Assembly: GCA_031835245.1 (NCBI GenBank) | Contig: JAVKOQ010000300.1 | Span: 1 to 63,074 of the forward strand | Reading direction: 5' to 3' | Length of the DNA: 63,074 bases | From: Balamuthia mandrillaris | Taxonomy: Eukaryota; Discosea; Longamoebia; Balamuthiidae | In this document: in pieces, positions 52,453 to 62,819 of the stretch | Numbering within the stretch: position 1 is the stretch's first letter | Layout of the letters: every line of letters starts with the position of its first letter | Made by a program: the position numbers and the translations under genes | Notes under the pieces: model-generated | Seen by the model: the letters and a program-made list of their open reading frames with translations, nothing else | What the model was told of the DNA's origin: nothing | The model's database searches: none

Positions 52453-54799
52453 ATGAGAAACAAAAGACAAAGAAAGCCGCGACAGCCTTGTGCCAAGTGT
52501 GGTAAGCTGTTGGCTACGAAAAAACATTGCCGAAGTTGTGCTAGCAATCAGCCAGAGTACAAGGCAAGAAAAAATAAGTATGTTGCAAAACAAAAACAAA
52601 AAAAAATAGAAAAAAAGAGATGAGAAAGAGAGAGAGAAAAGGCGTTGTCTGGCAAGAAAAACCCACGCTATCTAACCCTACAGGAACGAATCGCATGCGC
52701 ACAGCTCCGTCAGAACTTGGTTTCGGCTTCTGCCATTCCCAAAGTTATCCACATCTGTGCGGAGTTGTTCAGGTTGCCTCCTCCAAAGAAGGCTTTTTCC
52801 AAAGACTCAGTCAATCGAGCAGTCATGGAAGCAGGCCTGGCAGTGGATTATGTGATGGCTTCTGAACTTCTGAAGTTGAAGGAGCTGTTTATCGGTGTGG
52901 ACGAGTCTTCCAAAGTGGATGGTAGAAGCTTTGTGGAGGTGGAGTTCGGAGGATTCTGTGAGGAACCAGTTTCCACCACCACCCAGCAGGCCAAGACAGC
53001 AGTAGAGCCTGTTGCCACTGAAGTTAGTTGGCCTGTGGTGGTAAAAAAAGTTCTTAGTCACACTGCACAACAGCTTTGCGACCTTATTGAGGAGTGTCTA
53101 TTGGACACTCAGGCAAAGCAAAGAACACAAGGTATTAGTGAAGCTAACATCACCAAGCTCTATCATTTCCAACAGATAGTGTTCAACTTGACCTCCACCA
53201 ACACAGGTATTATCAGTGGCCTTGGCGTGTTGTTGCAGAAAAAGCGAGTGGAAGCGTGGCAGAAGGAACATGGGGCTGGTTCTTACCCTCCAACAGAATT
53301 GGAAATCAAAGGCTGCGATGACCACATAGCTTCCTTGATCTCTCAGCATTTCTTGGAAAAGATGGAACAGCAACTAACTCTTTGGACGAAATGCTCAGGA
53401 CTATCTGTTTGTAACAGTCAGACTGTCATCAACAATGGTAATGACGTGCTGATGGTACCGTGCTCCAGCTGTCAATGTTGTCTGCCAAATCATATGAACT
53501 CGGTTAGTACTTTTTTAAAAGTGTTATCTAAACGCCTTCGCATGTTTCCATGGAAAAGCAGTTTTCAAGGACTGGTTCGAGAGAGAAAACAATGACAACA
53601 AACCACTGATGGCTCCTCTGCTTCCAACAAGGATCCTCACATATCTATTCCATGGGTAATGGAGACAAGGTATGTTTCTTTTGAGCAAATGGCAGGTGTA
53701 GTTTTGGAACATCATGATGCTTTGTTGGAGTTCTTTAAGCTACATAGCCAAGATACAGACGCAGAAACGGCCAAGCTTTTGTTCCAAGTACTTTCAAACC
53801 CCCTTGTTACCAGAGTTCTTCATGTCATGACGTGGGGCTTGAGGTGGCTGAAGCAATTAATGGCAGTTGGTAATCAGGTAAAGAAAAGGGAAACTTATGT
53901 TGCCCACCTTCAAGCTTTCTTTCAAGATATTGTGCGCTTCAAACAAAGTCCAAAACAGTTGGCTACTAACTTGAATGTTCCGTGGTCACTCATAGAGCCC
54001 TACAAGAGTAGCAACAGCAAAACAAAAGGAATGGGTAGTAGAGGAATGCCACAAGACAACAGGTGTTTTAACTTGGCTCAAGATTGGTGTGACTGTGCTC
54101 ATATGCTTCTTTCCAAATACAACCAATCCTTGTTGTCATTGGAAGAAAAAGAAGCATTGGAAGGAGAAGAAGACATCACCGCAGCCGTCGCCATCACTGT
54201 CACCACCACTGCAAGCAAAATATATCCGTGGAACCAATTGCTCAGGTGAAAGACTTTTCAGTCTGCTGAATCACCTGTGGAAGGACAATAATAATGTGCA
54301 ATGACCAATTGTTTCAGCCATGGCCAAGGTATGTAGTGTCTCAGAAGTGCAGCTTGCTGATTCTATGTATCTTTTCTCCAATCAGTTCAAGCTATGCAAT
54401 AAAGCCCATTGTTGCATCAACGCCGCTATAACCAGGAAAGTATGAAATGCCCATCATCTGAAGCAATCCATTGCAAAGCTGAACAAGAAGGTTGCATCCC
54501 AACAACAACAGCAGAAAGCTCAAGAAGCAGAGAAAGATGTGGTGGACTATTTATATCACATTAACTTTCTACCTTCTGGATCCAAGCTTACTGTTGCATA
54601 CCTGAAGAAGTTCCTCTGCTCCAAACAGGAAGATCCTTGTTGGACATTTTCAGTGAAGATCAGTACCACTCATCCTTTCTTGTTAGCAGATGTTTGTGCA
54701 TTCATCGAGTTGGAGCATAGCCACTGTGCAGCCACCAATACTGGTGCTGCTGCCACTGCCACTAATGTTGTACCCAATAACAACAGCAGCAGCAGTTAA
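52453..54799 (+). mobile_element. Decayed hAT-like DNA transposon
   Basis: A first exon (52453-52577) encodes a short Cys-x2-Cys zinc ribbon, CAKCGKLLATKKHCRSC. A GTATGT...AG intron of about 90 bp joins it in frame to the main part, KNPRYLTLQERIACAQL. LFIGVDESSKVDGRSFVEVE could hold the first catalytic Asp, and 53659-54249 gives a helical region (LEHHDALLEFFKLHSQD). Near 54240, NCSGERLFSLLNHLWKDN resembles the C-terminal dimerisation motif of hAT transposases (S-x-E-R-x-F-S). The frame changes at about 53595-53660 and again near 54250, so it is not functional as read. A further open piece (54539-54799) is of unclear relation. Terminal inverted repeats were not found by eye. Confidence 0.5.
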
Positions 54800-55670
54800 A
54801 GAGCTCAACAGAGCTGCTCACTGTACTCAGGTAAAGTGGCAGTTTCTCTTAATTCCACCCCCTTTTGCACCAAAAGCTGTACTAACCACATCTATCATGG
54901 CGTGTTGGTTGTTGTCCTCCTTGGTGGGTTGGCTAGACTGACTCATTAAGGAAGCACAATAACAAACAACATGCTCTCATGCACACCTACCTGGTAGGTC
55001 CTTGTGTTTAACATAAGGAAGATGGCTACTTTGTAAAGAAGTACAAGAGAATGGTTTCTACCATGCAACTACTATACTTTTTGCCCAGGGTAAACTGTCC
55101 CTAGTAGTACTTGATCACTTCAGTAGATGTTGAGTTTGTCTTTCTATTGAAAGATATGCTCAGAGTTTAGAGGCTACCATCTCTCTCCCTGTCCTGGTTT
55201 TCTCAGGGTTCATTGGTCTTGCCATTAAACAAGGTCTTCCGTTTTTTTTTTATATTATGCGCTGTATTATTTCACATGGCCTCAAACCTACCTTGGTTGG
55301 CGGTTGGTCATATGAAGCAACATAGTGGATAATGTAAAAAAAAAATACTATTGTGCTTGCTCCCTACTCCCACTGAAGAAAGGCCTACTACTGTTGGCTT
55401 TGATTTCTTTTGTGTTGTCCTCATGACAGCTTTTGCAGTCCAAAATAGAGCTAAATTATCGATAATTGCTGACGTGTCAGCTTATATTAGGTATTTTTAG
55501 TCGACTATTTGCCCTAAAAAGGCCTTTTATTGTAGACCGCCAGATTGATCCGCCCCCCCCCCCCCAAACATGCTTGTTCTGGTGTGATGCACGACACCAA
55601 GACCAGGAAGTTGCAAAAAGGAGCATGAAATAATGTGGGTTTATTTGATGCTTGTTTTATGTGTTTAACT
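54800..55670. other. Intergenic, probably transposon 3' flank
   Basis: No open frame of note. The base composition is more AT rich than the surroundings, with a C-run at 55551-55564 and an A-run at 55337. Nothing else is recognised. Confidence 0.4.
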
Positions 55671-56868
55671 TCAAAGCCAAAATGAAACAAGTTGGGTGGC
55701 AGAGGATTCGCTGTCTCCATCCTCTGAGCTGTCCTCCTCATCACTGCTGAACTCATCAGGGGTGAGTTGGTAAAAGCATTGATTGGAGGAGCCTTCCACC
55801 GGGGCATAATCCTCCGGGCAGGTCTCGCACAGTCCCTCCTGGAGGTCAGCAGGGCAAGCAGCACATTCTTGAATGCTCATGGCTTGGTCATAGAGCTCCA
55901 TTTCCTCCAACCCACACGCCACTGAAATTGTTCAAAGCAAAGCGGAATGGTCACAAAGGTAAGGACAAACAACAAAAACACCATACAGTAAAACAGTATA
56001 ATGTCTCAGTTAAAAAAAGAGAGGTAACAATATTAGCAATAAAAGTAAAATCATAATGACTCACCTTCAACCAAAAGAGTTTCGTTGGAGTGGCTTCCGT
56101 CAGCTGAACGGTATTCACAATCTGAAAAGGGATCAGTTGGAGGAGGGGCGAAAGGAAGAAGAGCATAGGAGAGAGGGAGGGAGGGGGTTCCTCTCTCCTC
56201 CACCCCTCCCTCTTTCTGGAACAAGAAGCTCAGGGTGAGGTTGTTGGCTGATTCCGGAAGCAGTTCATGTTCCACCAAACACGCTGTCACCGAACAGTTG
56301 TGTTCCATCGCCTCGCTGTAATCATCTGGAAAAGGGCACCAAGAGGCTGGGACTTCAACGAAGTTGTAGCTATTTTGTACGGCCAACTCGATGAAGTACC
56401 TTCCCTCGGCGGGCAAAACGGTGGAGTTGCAGACGGTGCCAGGGAAGAGCTGTTCTTGGAGAAGGGAGAAGTGGTCATGGGTGTTCCAAAGAACGGCAAA
56501 TGCTGGGGAGGACCCTGGGCAGTCGTGTCCCTCGGGAAAACCACTTTCCCCAGGCTTCGGAACAAAAAAAAAAAAACACGTGATAGACTTAGCAAAGGCT
56601 TTATGGAAGCAGAAACCGTACCGTCACGCAAGAGCAATTTCCTGGAGCTGCGATGGTGTTGGTGACGCTGAGCTCGATGGAGAATTGTCCTTCTCTCACC
56701 AACACCGGCGCTGCATCAAATAAAAAAAGAACTTTTATTCTTGTGTACAAACCGCCCTTTTTTAAAAAAAAAAGGGAGAAGAAGCAGAAGAAGAACAAGA
56801 AGAACAAGAAGCAAAAAAAACATACCGGCCAAGACGGTTACAGAAAGAGCAACAATGATGTTTCCCAT
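55671..56868 (-). CDS. Secreted cysteine-containing protein, paralogue 2
   Basis: The start at 56868 gives the same signal peptide (MGNIIVALSVTVLAG) as the gene at 50646. The body (AEGRYFIELAVQNSYNFVEV, EHNCSVTACLVEHELLPESA) and the last exon (ECAACPADLQEGLCETCPED, acidic tail ending VSFWL) are highly similar. Differences cluster at the centre: GQNISGSVDV in paralogue 1 is QNSYNFVEV here, removing one glycosylation sequon, and the segment before the last intron also differs. The intron near 55925-56065 is longer than in paralogue 1 (about 91 bp). Both genes point left toward GDH. Confidence 0.7.
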
Positions 56869-58435
56869 TTGTTACGGAGAGTTTGTTACCAGGTGCAGTG
56901 AGTTTGTTAGGGCGAGTCTTGTAATGTTAGAATAGAATTACTACAAAGTTTGAATGGCTAAGGACAAACTTATTTATAACCGACCGGCATGGTGCACCAG
57001 GTGAGAAAGGAGTTTGTTCTGTCGCCCCACACTCACAACGGACTTATCTTTTTCGGTGTTTCCCATTGGGTATAGAGTATTTAATTCTCCCCTTCTAAAT
57101 CTGACTTGTTTATATTTGGACCCTTTATGACCCGATGGGCGGTTCACCAACAACACCAGAAAGCCCAAATGGGCAACAACAGAGAGAAATCACCGGGTGC
57201 CTTCATGGGCACGTGGAGAAGTGGTGAATTTGTCGGTTAAGTGAACGGCGTTCACCGGTGAAATTGCTTTAATTTTGATGCATGCTGCTTTTTTCAAAGC
57301 AAAGTCTTTGCTTCTTCCTTACCCTCTTTCTTTGTCACGCTCTCGTTGTTTTCGAGCTCGATACCTCCATTCCGTCTCGCGCAGGCGCTTTGCCTATCTT
57401 TCCTCCCTCTTGTTTCTTTTGAAGGTAGAGCTCTCGACCGTAGGCTTTGCGGTTACGCGGTGGTGGCCTTGTTTTGTTCACTTTGTATTGTTCTCTTTTT
57501 TTCCATTCTTTCCACTTCTATTTGTATCCTTCGTTTCCCTTTCCGTTTCGCCTCATTGCTTCTGGTTCGCTTTAAAGGGACAGTGGGGTACATTGCTCCT
57601 GAAGTGTTGATACGGACTTCATGTCCTTACGTCGTTGGCTCAGCTCCAGGCGAAAGCTATTCTCTTAGCGAGGGGTTCCAAAAAATCGATGAATTCCTCG
57701 TGGACCACTTTTCGAACACGAACTTTGGCGTTCTTCCACGCGACATACTTTGTGTGAAGCACGCGGGGAATGGTCGGAAACGGGGAGGCCAGAAAGGAGG
57801 AGGTGCTAACTTGTGGACTTGGCTGCGTTTGTTAAACTCAGGTGCAAGAATGGCTAGGCGCTCTCCACAATTTAGCACGGCAGCGTCCCGTGCTCAACTC
57901 TTCCTCGAGTTTGAGCCCCTGTGGGGGGAGATGGTTATTCTCTGCGTTTGCAACCGTTCCAAGAGAGGAGTTGCGTTTCAGACGGCAACAAACCTCACAC
58001 TTTCCCCACGCTAACAAGCCCATCCATGATCCGTTGCACTTACTGCTCCCAACACTTCTGCACGAAGCCCACAGGCCAACACCCGGCGAAAGGTCGGGTG
58101 GGCTTCCTTTCTTTGTAAAGACTTTGAAGAAGAACCTATCCCACTCTCATTTGAACCGCATCATTGATGATTGCAGCCGCTCTCCGCCAAGTCTCTCACT
58201 GAGCAAAGGGCTTGCTTCTTGCTGCCTTTATTTTGTTTAGGGACAAAAATGTTTGCGCAGCCAACAAGCAAACCTTGGCTGGAAAAAAATCAACACGACG
58301 AGACTCGATTTCAGCAGGGAAACCCGCGCCGTTTGCTGCGTCTCTAATAAATCAGGACGACACGACGACAAAAAATACTACGATTCGCGACGACACGATC
58401 AAAATGCCCCAAGAAAAAGAAGAGCAACGGAGGCC
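56869..58435. other. Gene-poor interval with a possible kinase-like fragment
   Basis: The right part of this interval is open from 57346 to 58014. It contains GTVGYIAPEVL just after a possible acceptor at about 57580, which matches the activation-loop end (GT-x-x-Y-x-A-PE) of protein kinases. The sequence that follows (EGFQKIDEFLVDHFSNTNFG) does not continue as a kinase, so this is either a gene fragment or coincidence. 56940-57270 is AT-rich and looks like the promoter of the gene at 56868 on its left. No complete gene is supported. Confidence 0.3.
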
Positions 58436-58934
58436 ATGGAGGAGCAGCTCCGCTTGTACGAAAAGAGAGCTCTCCTGGCGGAAGAGCAACTGCAAACGCT
58501 GTTGCACCGCATCGAAGCGTTGGAGCGGTTGGACGAGGAACAAGCTCAAGGTTTAGAGTGAGCCCTTTCTCTATTTCTTTCTTTCTTTCTTTCTTTTTTT
58601 AAAAAAAAACAAAACCTGTTTCTAAAAAAAAAAAGATGAGGCGGTGATTTATCAAGACAGCATTTCCACTTCGGTTCGTCGTGGCTGCGACGCCAAGGCA
58701 CGCCCCTCCACGACAGCAGAAGTGGAGGGGCTGAGGAAAGAGAGGGACGAGGCAGCGGCACAACTGCGCAAAGCGGAATACAGAACCGAGATCTTGTTGC
58801 ACAGCTTGAACGAAACGGAGAAAGCTTTGGCGGAGGAGAGAGAGAAGGCGAAAGCTTACAAACAAAAGGCAGAGTACAGGGCGGAGATCTTGGTCAGGAA
58901 TTTGAACGAAGCAGAAGCACGGTTGCACCATTAA
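58436..58934 (+). CDS. Short coiled-coil protein
   Basis: Two exons (58436-58550 and 58636-58934) join in frame to give 137 residues. Exon 1 reads MEEQLRLYEKRALLAEEQLQ and LHRIEALERLDEEQAQ. Exon 2 continues DEAVIYQDSISTSVRRGCDA, then a heptad-rich helix with an internal duplication: RKAEYRTEILLHSLNETEKA and KAEYRAEILVRNLNEAEARL. No signal peptide or membrane span is seen. Function is unknown; it is likely an oligomerising adaptor. It is convergent with the nicotinamide riboside kinase gene, 31 bp away. Confidence 0.6.
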
Positions 58935-58965
58935 ACAGTGAACTTCTCTTCACTCCTTTTTTTTT

Positions 58966-60124
58966 TCAGCCTGCGAGTTTCACTCGCTCTTTGTTACACC
59001 GGTGGACGTCTTGGTTAGCGTTACCGCCAAGCTTATCTCCACGTTCATGTCCCTTTGTCCTTTTTGTGTCGTTGAGCACTCGAAGGAAGAAAGAAAGCAA
59101 ACCAACAAGCAAGAGCAAGAGGGGAAAACGAACCTGAGGAACAAAAAACTGACGAATGGTGTGCTTATCGTAGTCAGAGAATGCGTCCACCAAGAGCTTC
59201 CTGCTGTTGGCTCTTTCTTCCTCCGTTTTGTTGCCTGTTTGTTTGTTTCGTTTGGTATGGAAAAAGAAGAACCAACGCAACAAGCAACAAAGCAACCAAC
59301 CTGTAATAAAAGAGACAGCCTCCTTGTAGACTCTCTCGGCTGGCAAGCTCCCATCCACCACAAACACGTCCTCCATCCGGCGACAGCTGTGGTTGTACTT
59401 GAGGTAGTTGGGCCAGATGAGCTCGTCAAAGTAGCGCTGCGGCACTGCGGTGGTCCTCATCCGTCTCTCCAGGCAGACTTTTCTGGGGACCAGCAGAAAG
59501 AGCTTCACGTCCAGGAGAGCCAGCAGTTGCGGGTGATGAAAGAGAAGAAACCCCTCCACAAATATAAAGTGTGGTCGAGGTTGTTGCGAAGAAGAAGAAG
59601 AAGAAGAAGAAGAAGAAGAACAAGAAGAAGAAGAAGAAGAAGAAGAAGAAGAAGAAGAAGAACAAGAAGAAGAAGAAGAAGAAGAAGAAGAAGAAGAAGA
59701 AGAAGAAGAAGAACAAGAAGAACAAGAAGAACAAAAATGGAATGGTGAATTGTTGAATGAGCTGTTGAAGGGTGGAGAGAAGACGGTTCCAGTTTGTGCT
59801 GTGCGGCGTTTCGTAGTTGCGGAAGCCTGTTGGTTTATCCACCTGGGCAAACGTCTGGTTCATGTAAAAGACAATTTATTAAGAAAAGAATAGCAGAAGA
59901 AGAAGAAGAAGAAAAACAAGAACAAGAAGAAGAAGAAGAAGAAGAAGAAGAAGAACACATCGAACCACAAAATGATCTTGGCTGAGAATAGGGCACGGGG
60001 ACTGGAAATGAGCGGCCAAGCTTCTGCAAAGAGAGGTTTTCCCGCTGCGAGTAGCACCGGCCACTCCCACCACGACAGGAGGTATCAGGAGCTCTTTTGC
60101 TTCCTCCACTTCTTCTTGCTGCAT
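58966..60124 (-). CDS. Nicotinamide riboside kinase (NRK-like)
   Basis: It phosphorylates nicotinamide riboside to NMN in the NAD salvage pathway. Exon 1 (60124 to about 59973) reads VVVGVAGATRSGKTSLCRSL, a Walker A (GATRSGKT), then CPILSQDHF, matching the QDDFF of NRK1. The next parts are VDKPTGFRNYETPHSTNW, FIFVEGFLLFHHPQLLALLD (NRK1 has LLLEGFLLY), PRKVCLERRMRTTAVPQRYF and LIWPNYLKYN, all in NRK1 order. A C-terminal exon reads RKLLVDAFSDYDKHTIRQFF. Two introns contain (GAA/TTC)n. The ATG lies only 60 bp after the stop of the lipase gene on the same strand, so the promoter must be very short or lie within the lipase 3' end. Confidence 0.82.
59590..59736 (-). repeat. (GAA/TTC)n array in an NRK intron
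   Basis: About 145 bp of GAA units with sparse ACA interruptions, in the intron before the exon beginning QPRPHFIFVEGF. A second, shorter one lies at 59896-59957. Confidence 0.9.
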
Positions 60125-60184
60125 CTATATTGTTTTGTTTCCAGGAAAATTTTTATTATTTATTTATTTTTGCTTTTTTTTCTT

Positions 60185-61410
60185 TTATTTATTTTTTTTG
60201 GAGACAGAAGGAGGAGGTGGGGCATACTTCTTCAACAGGTCAAGCACCTTGGGAAAGATGCGCGTCCTGGCATCCATCCCCAGAATAAAGTCCAGGTGAG
60301 CATAGTCCGGCTCGTTGTGAAAGTCGACCAGGGTCTCCCTCGGCAGCTCCGAGAGGAGCCGAAGAACGTCCTCCGGGTCGGCCAAATAGTCGTTGCTCCC
60401 GGTAAAGAGGGCGATGGGAGGTTGGAGCAGGGCGGAGAGGTTGTAAGAAGGAGGGAAGGGTTGGCCGTAGTGGAGGAGGTTGCCGAGCCTGCCCCAGTCG
60501 AACTTTTGGAACTTGTTATGGCGAATCATTTGTGCCCTTGAAAAGAAGCGAATAAGAAGAATGATAATAGGAGAGCCGAAACGAATGCAAAATAAGAAAG
60601 GCAGAAAAAAAATGAAACGAAACGAAGAAGCAGAGAAGAAAGTAGAATCAAGGAAGAATGCAGAATAGAACAGGTGAGGAGTGCAAGGATAGGAAGCGAA
60701 CCAATGAGCCATATTGATGACAGAAGTAGGATTCGGCTCGTAGTTCAGGTAGTATGGCACGCGCGACATATTGATATTGGTGGACGGACCGGACAGCAAA
60801 GTAACCACATAATGACAGAGAGGAGGATAAAACGTGCAAATATTTGGCATCAACTTTTTAATGGCATCGGAGAGATAGAACTCGTGATCTCCGAATGCCT
60901 CTAATATCTCGTCTGTGTCTGTTGTATGATAAAGAAAAAATGAGCAGAAGGAGAAAACAAGAACAAGAAACCTTGCAAGAACACAGAAAGGATAAAGAAC
61001 ACAAAAAGAAGAAGAAACGAAGAAGAGAGAAGGGAACGATGAGGAGAGAAACGAACCCAATTCAGCCAAAAGAACTAGAATGGGAGACTTGATGTGATAT
61101 ACATATGCAACTGGAGCCAATGCAATGAAAATGGTGACCTTCTGGGCGAGCTCCTGGTCACTAGAGAATCCAGCAAAAGCTTGTATGGTTCCCTATTATG
61201 TGTTTTGGTGCGAAAGAAACCAAATGAACAAGATGGTAGTGCTGTATAATACGCTGCTAGAGCAAACCTCAGAATGTCCGATATAGGCCAACTTTTTTGC
61301 TTTTGATACGTTCAGAGCAAAGTTGATTTGCGTTGGGAGGTCGTATGTTCCCATTTCGTCAAAGCTTCACCCAAATGTCAGAAAGTAGAAATGCAAAAGA
61401 GAGAGCCCAG

Positions 61411-61441
<31 letters not shown>

Positions 61442-62268
61442 CGAAATGAAGAAGCAACATATAAAGAGGTGAAAAAAGCAGGAGAAAAGAGAAGAGAAGT
61501 GTACCTAAACTCCCAAAAAGCAGCTTGAGCTGGGGTATACTTTGTATTAGACATGCTGTATCCGTTTCCTCTGTTATTGCCCAACCATACGTCGTATCCT
61601 GGCAAACACCAAACGTACCACCAAACATAAGAAATAATCAAGCAGCATGACAACAAAAAAAGAATGGAGAACGAATGAAAAACAAGACGAGAGCAAGAAG
61701 AGAAGGAGAGAAAAGAAACAAGACGGTATGTACCATTATCTGCCAGAATGAATGCCAGCGCCTCATCAGGTCCATTCAGCGTAACACCGATGGCATTGTC
61801 TGTGAGCCCATGTTGAAAGAACACAACCCCTTTATTTCCCGTTCGCTATTGTTCGTCAAAGATAGATAGAGAAAGAGAGTGAGAGAGAGAGAGAGACTGA
61901 GGAGACAAACGTTGGCGTGGCGGCCATAAGGAATGCGTTGCATGCTCAAAAAGTAACCGTCTGGAGTGAGAACCTCATAATCTTCACAAGGCTACATACA
62001 TTTTCATTGTGTTAAACAACATAGAAGAAGAAGAAGAACGAAGAAAGAAGACGGTCTCATCTTCTTTCTTCGAGAAACGACATACATAGCCATATCCACG
62101 AATCAGCTCTGTCACGTTTTTCGGTAGCGAAGCAACGCCCAGGACAGGAACCCTTGGCTCAGCTTTAAACGGCTCACCAGCAGCCGTGCTGCCCACCAGC
62201 AGCAGCAGCAGCAGCAAGAAACCACCCAACCCTATCCCATGCACCACTCCCTCTTCTCGCCAACTCAT
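60185..62268 (-). CDS. Acid lipase (lysosomal acid / gastric lipase family)
   Basis: It hydrolyses triglycerides or cholesteryl esters, probably in lysosomes. The start at 62268 gives a signal peptide (GIGLGGFLLLLLLLVGSTAA). About eight exons encode roughly 400 residues, the usual size. Family motifs in order are ELIRGYGY, CEDYEVLTPDGYFLSMQRIP, GVVFFQHGLTDNA (oxyanion loop), GYDVWLGNNRGNGYS, the nucleophile elbow YIGHSEGGT, and the Asp/His partners in FTGSNDYLADPEDV and NEPDYAHLDFILGMDA. All three catalytic residues are present. N-glycosylation sequons (NVTEL, NLSAL) suit a secreted or lysosomal enzyme. It lies immediately upstream of the NRK gene on the same strand. Confidence 0.9.
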
Positions 62269-62350
62269 TTCACCACCAAGTCCACTCGGCCCTTTTTCTC
62301 TTCTTGTGGAATTTTTTGTTTTTCAACCGTTGATGCCGAAATTTCGTTGA

Positions 62351-62461
62351 CAGAAGGGGAAATTCATTTGAGATGCGGGTTCGAATCTTGTCGGTGACTC
62401 CGGTTTTTTTCAGGAACGAAATTAATTAGGGACGCGGGTTCAATTCTCGTTGGTGCCACCC
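62351..62461 (+). repeat. Two tandem tRNA-like (T-arm bearing) repeats
   Basis: Two diverged copies of about 51 bp (62351-62401 and 62411-62461), offset by 60 bp. Each contains a GCGGG stem, a T-loop (TTCGAAT in the first, TTCAATT in the second), a complementary CTTGT or CTCGT, and GGTG(A/C)C ends. They look like tRNA 3' halves. I could not fold a D arm and anticodon arm upstream, so they are not called as tRNA genes. The interval 62269-62819 has no other feature beyond a CCAAT-like GATTGG near 62748. Confidence 0.4.
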
Positions 62462-62819
62462 TTGGTTTTGTTTCTTCTTCTTTTGCCCTTGAGGTGATTT
62501 CTCTGCATTGCTTTCTTTCTTTCCATCTTGTCTGTTTGAATTGTTCTCGTTGTTTCGTTTGCTCTTCCTTTTGCTTTTTTATCATCTTGTGGGTGGAAGA
62601 AAGAAAGAGATTTGCCCTCCAACAAACGCAATTCCTCTCTTTCTTCATTTTATTGTTTTTCTTGCCTCCCCTCCTTTTGCTATTCCGATGAACAGATTGC
62701 CAACCAACCCATGCAAGGGAGGAACCATTGCTTGAAACTCTCTTCTCGATTGGTTGCGATGGTTACACCTTTTTTTTTTTTTTGATCAAAAGTTATAGTC
62801 TACAAACACAACAACAAGC

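Noticed and set aside
59571-59756. Poly-Lys/Asn protein on the plus strand
   Set aside because: It is a reading of the GAA array in an intron of the NRK gene.
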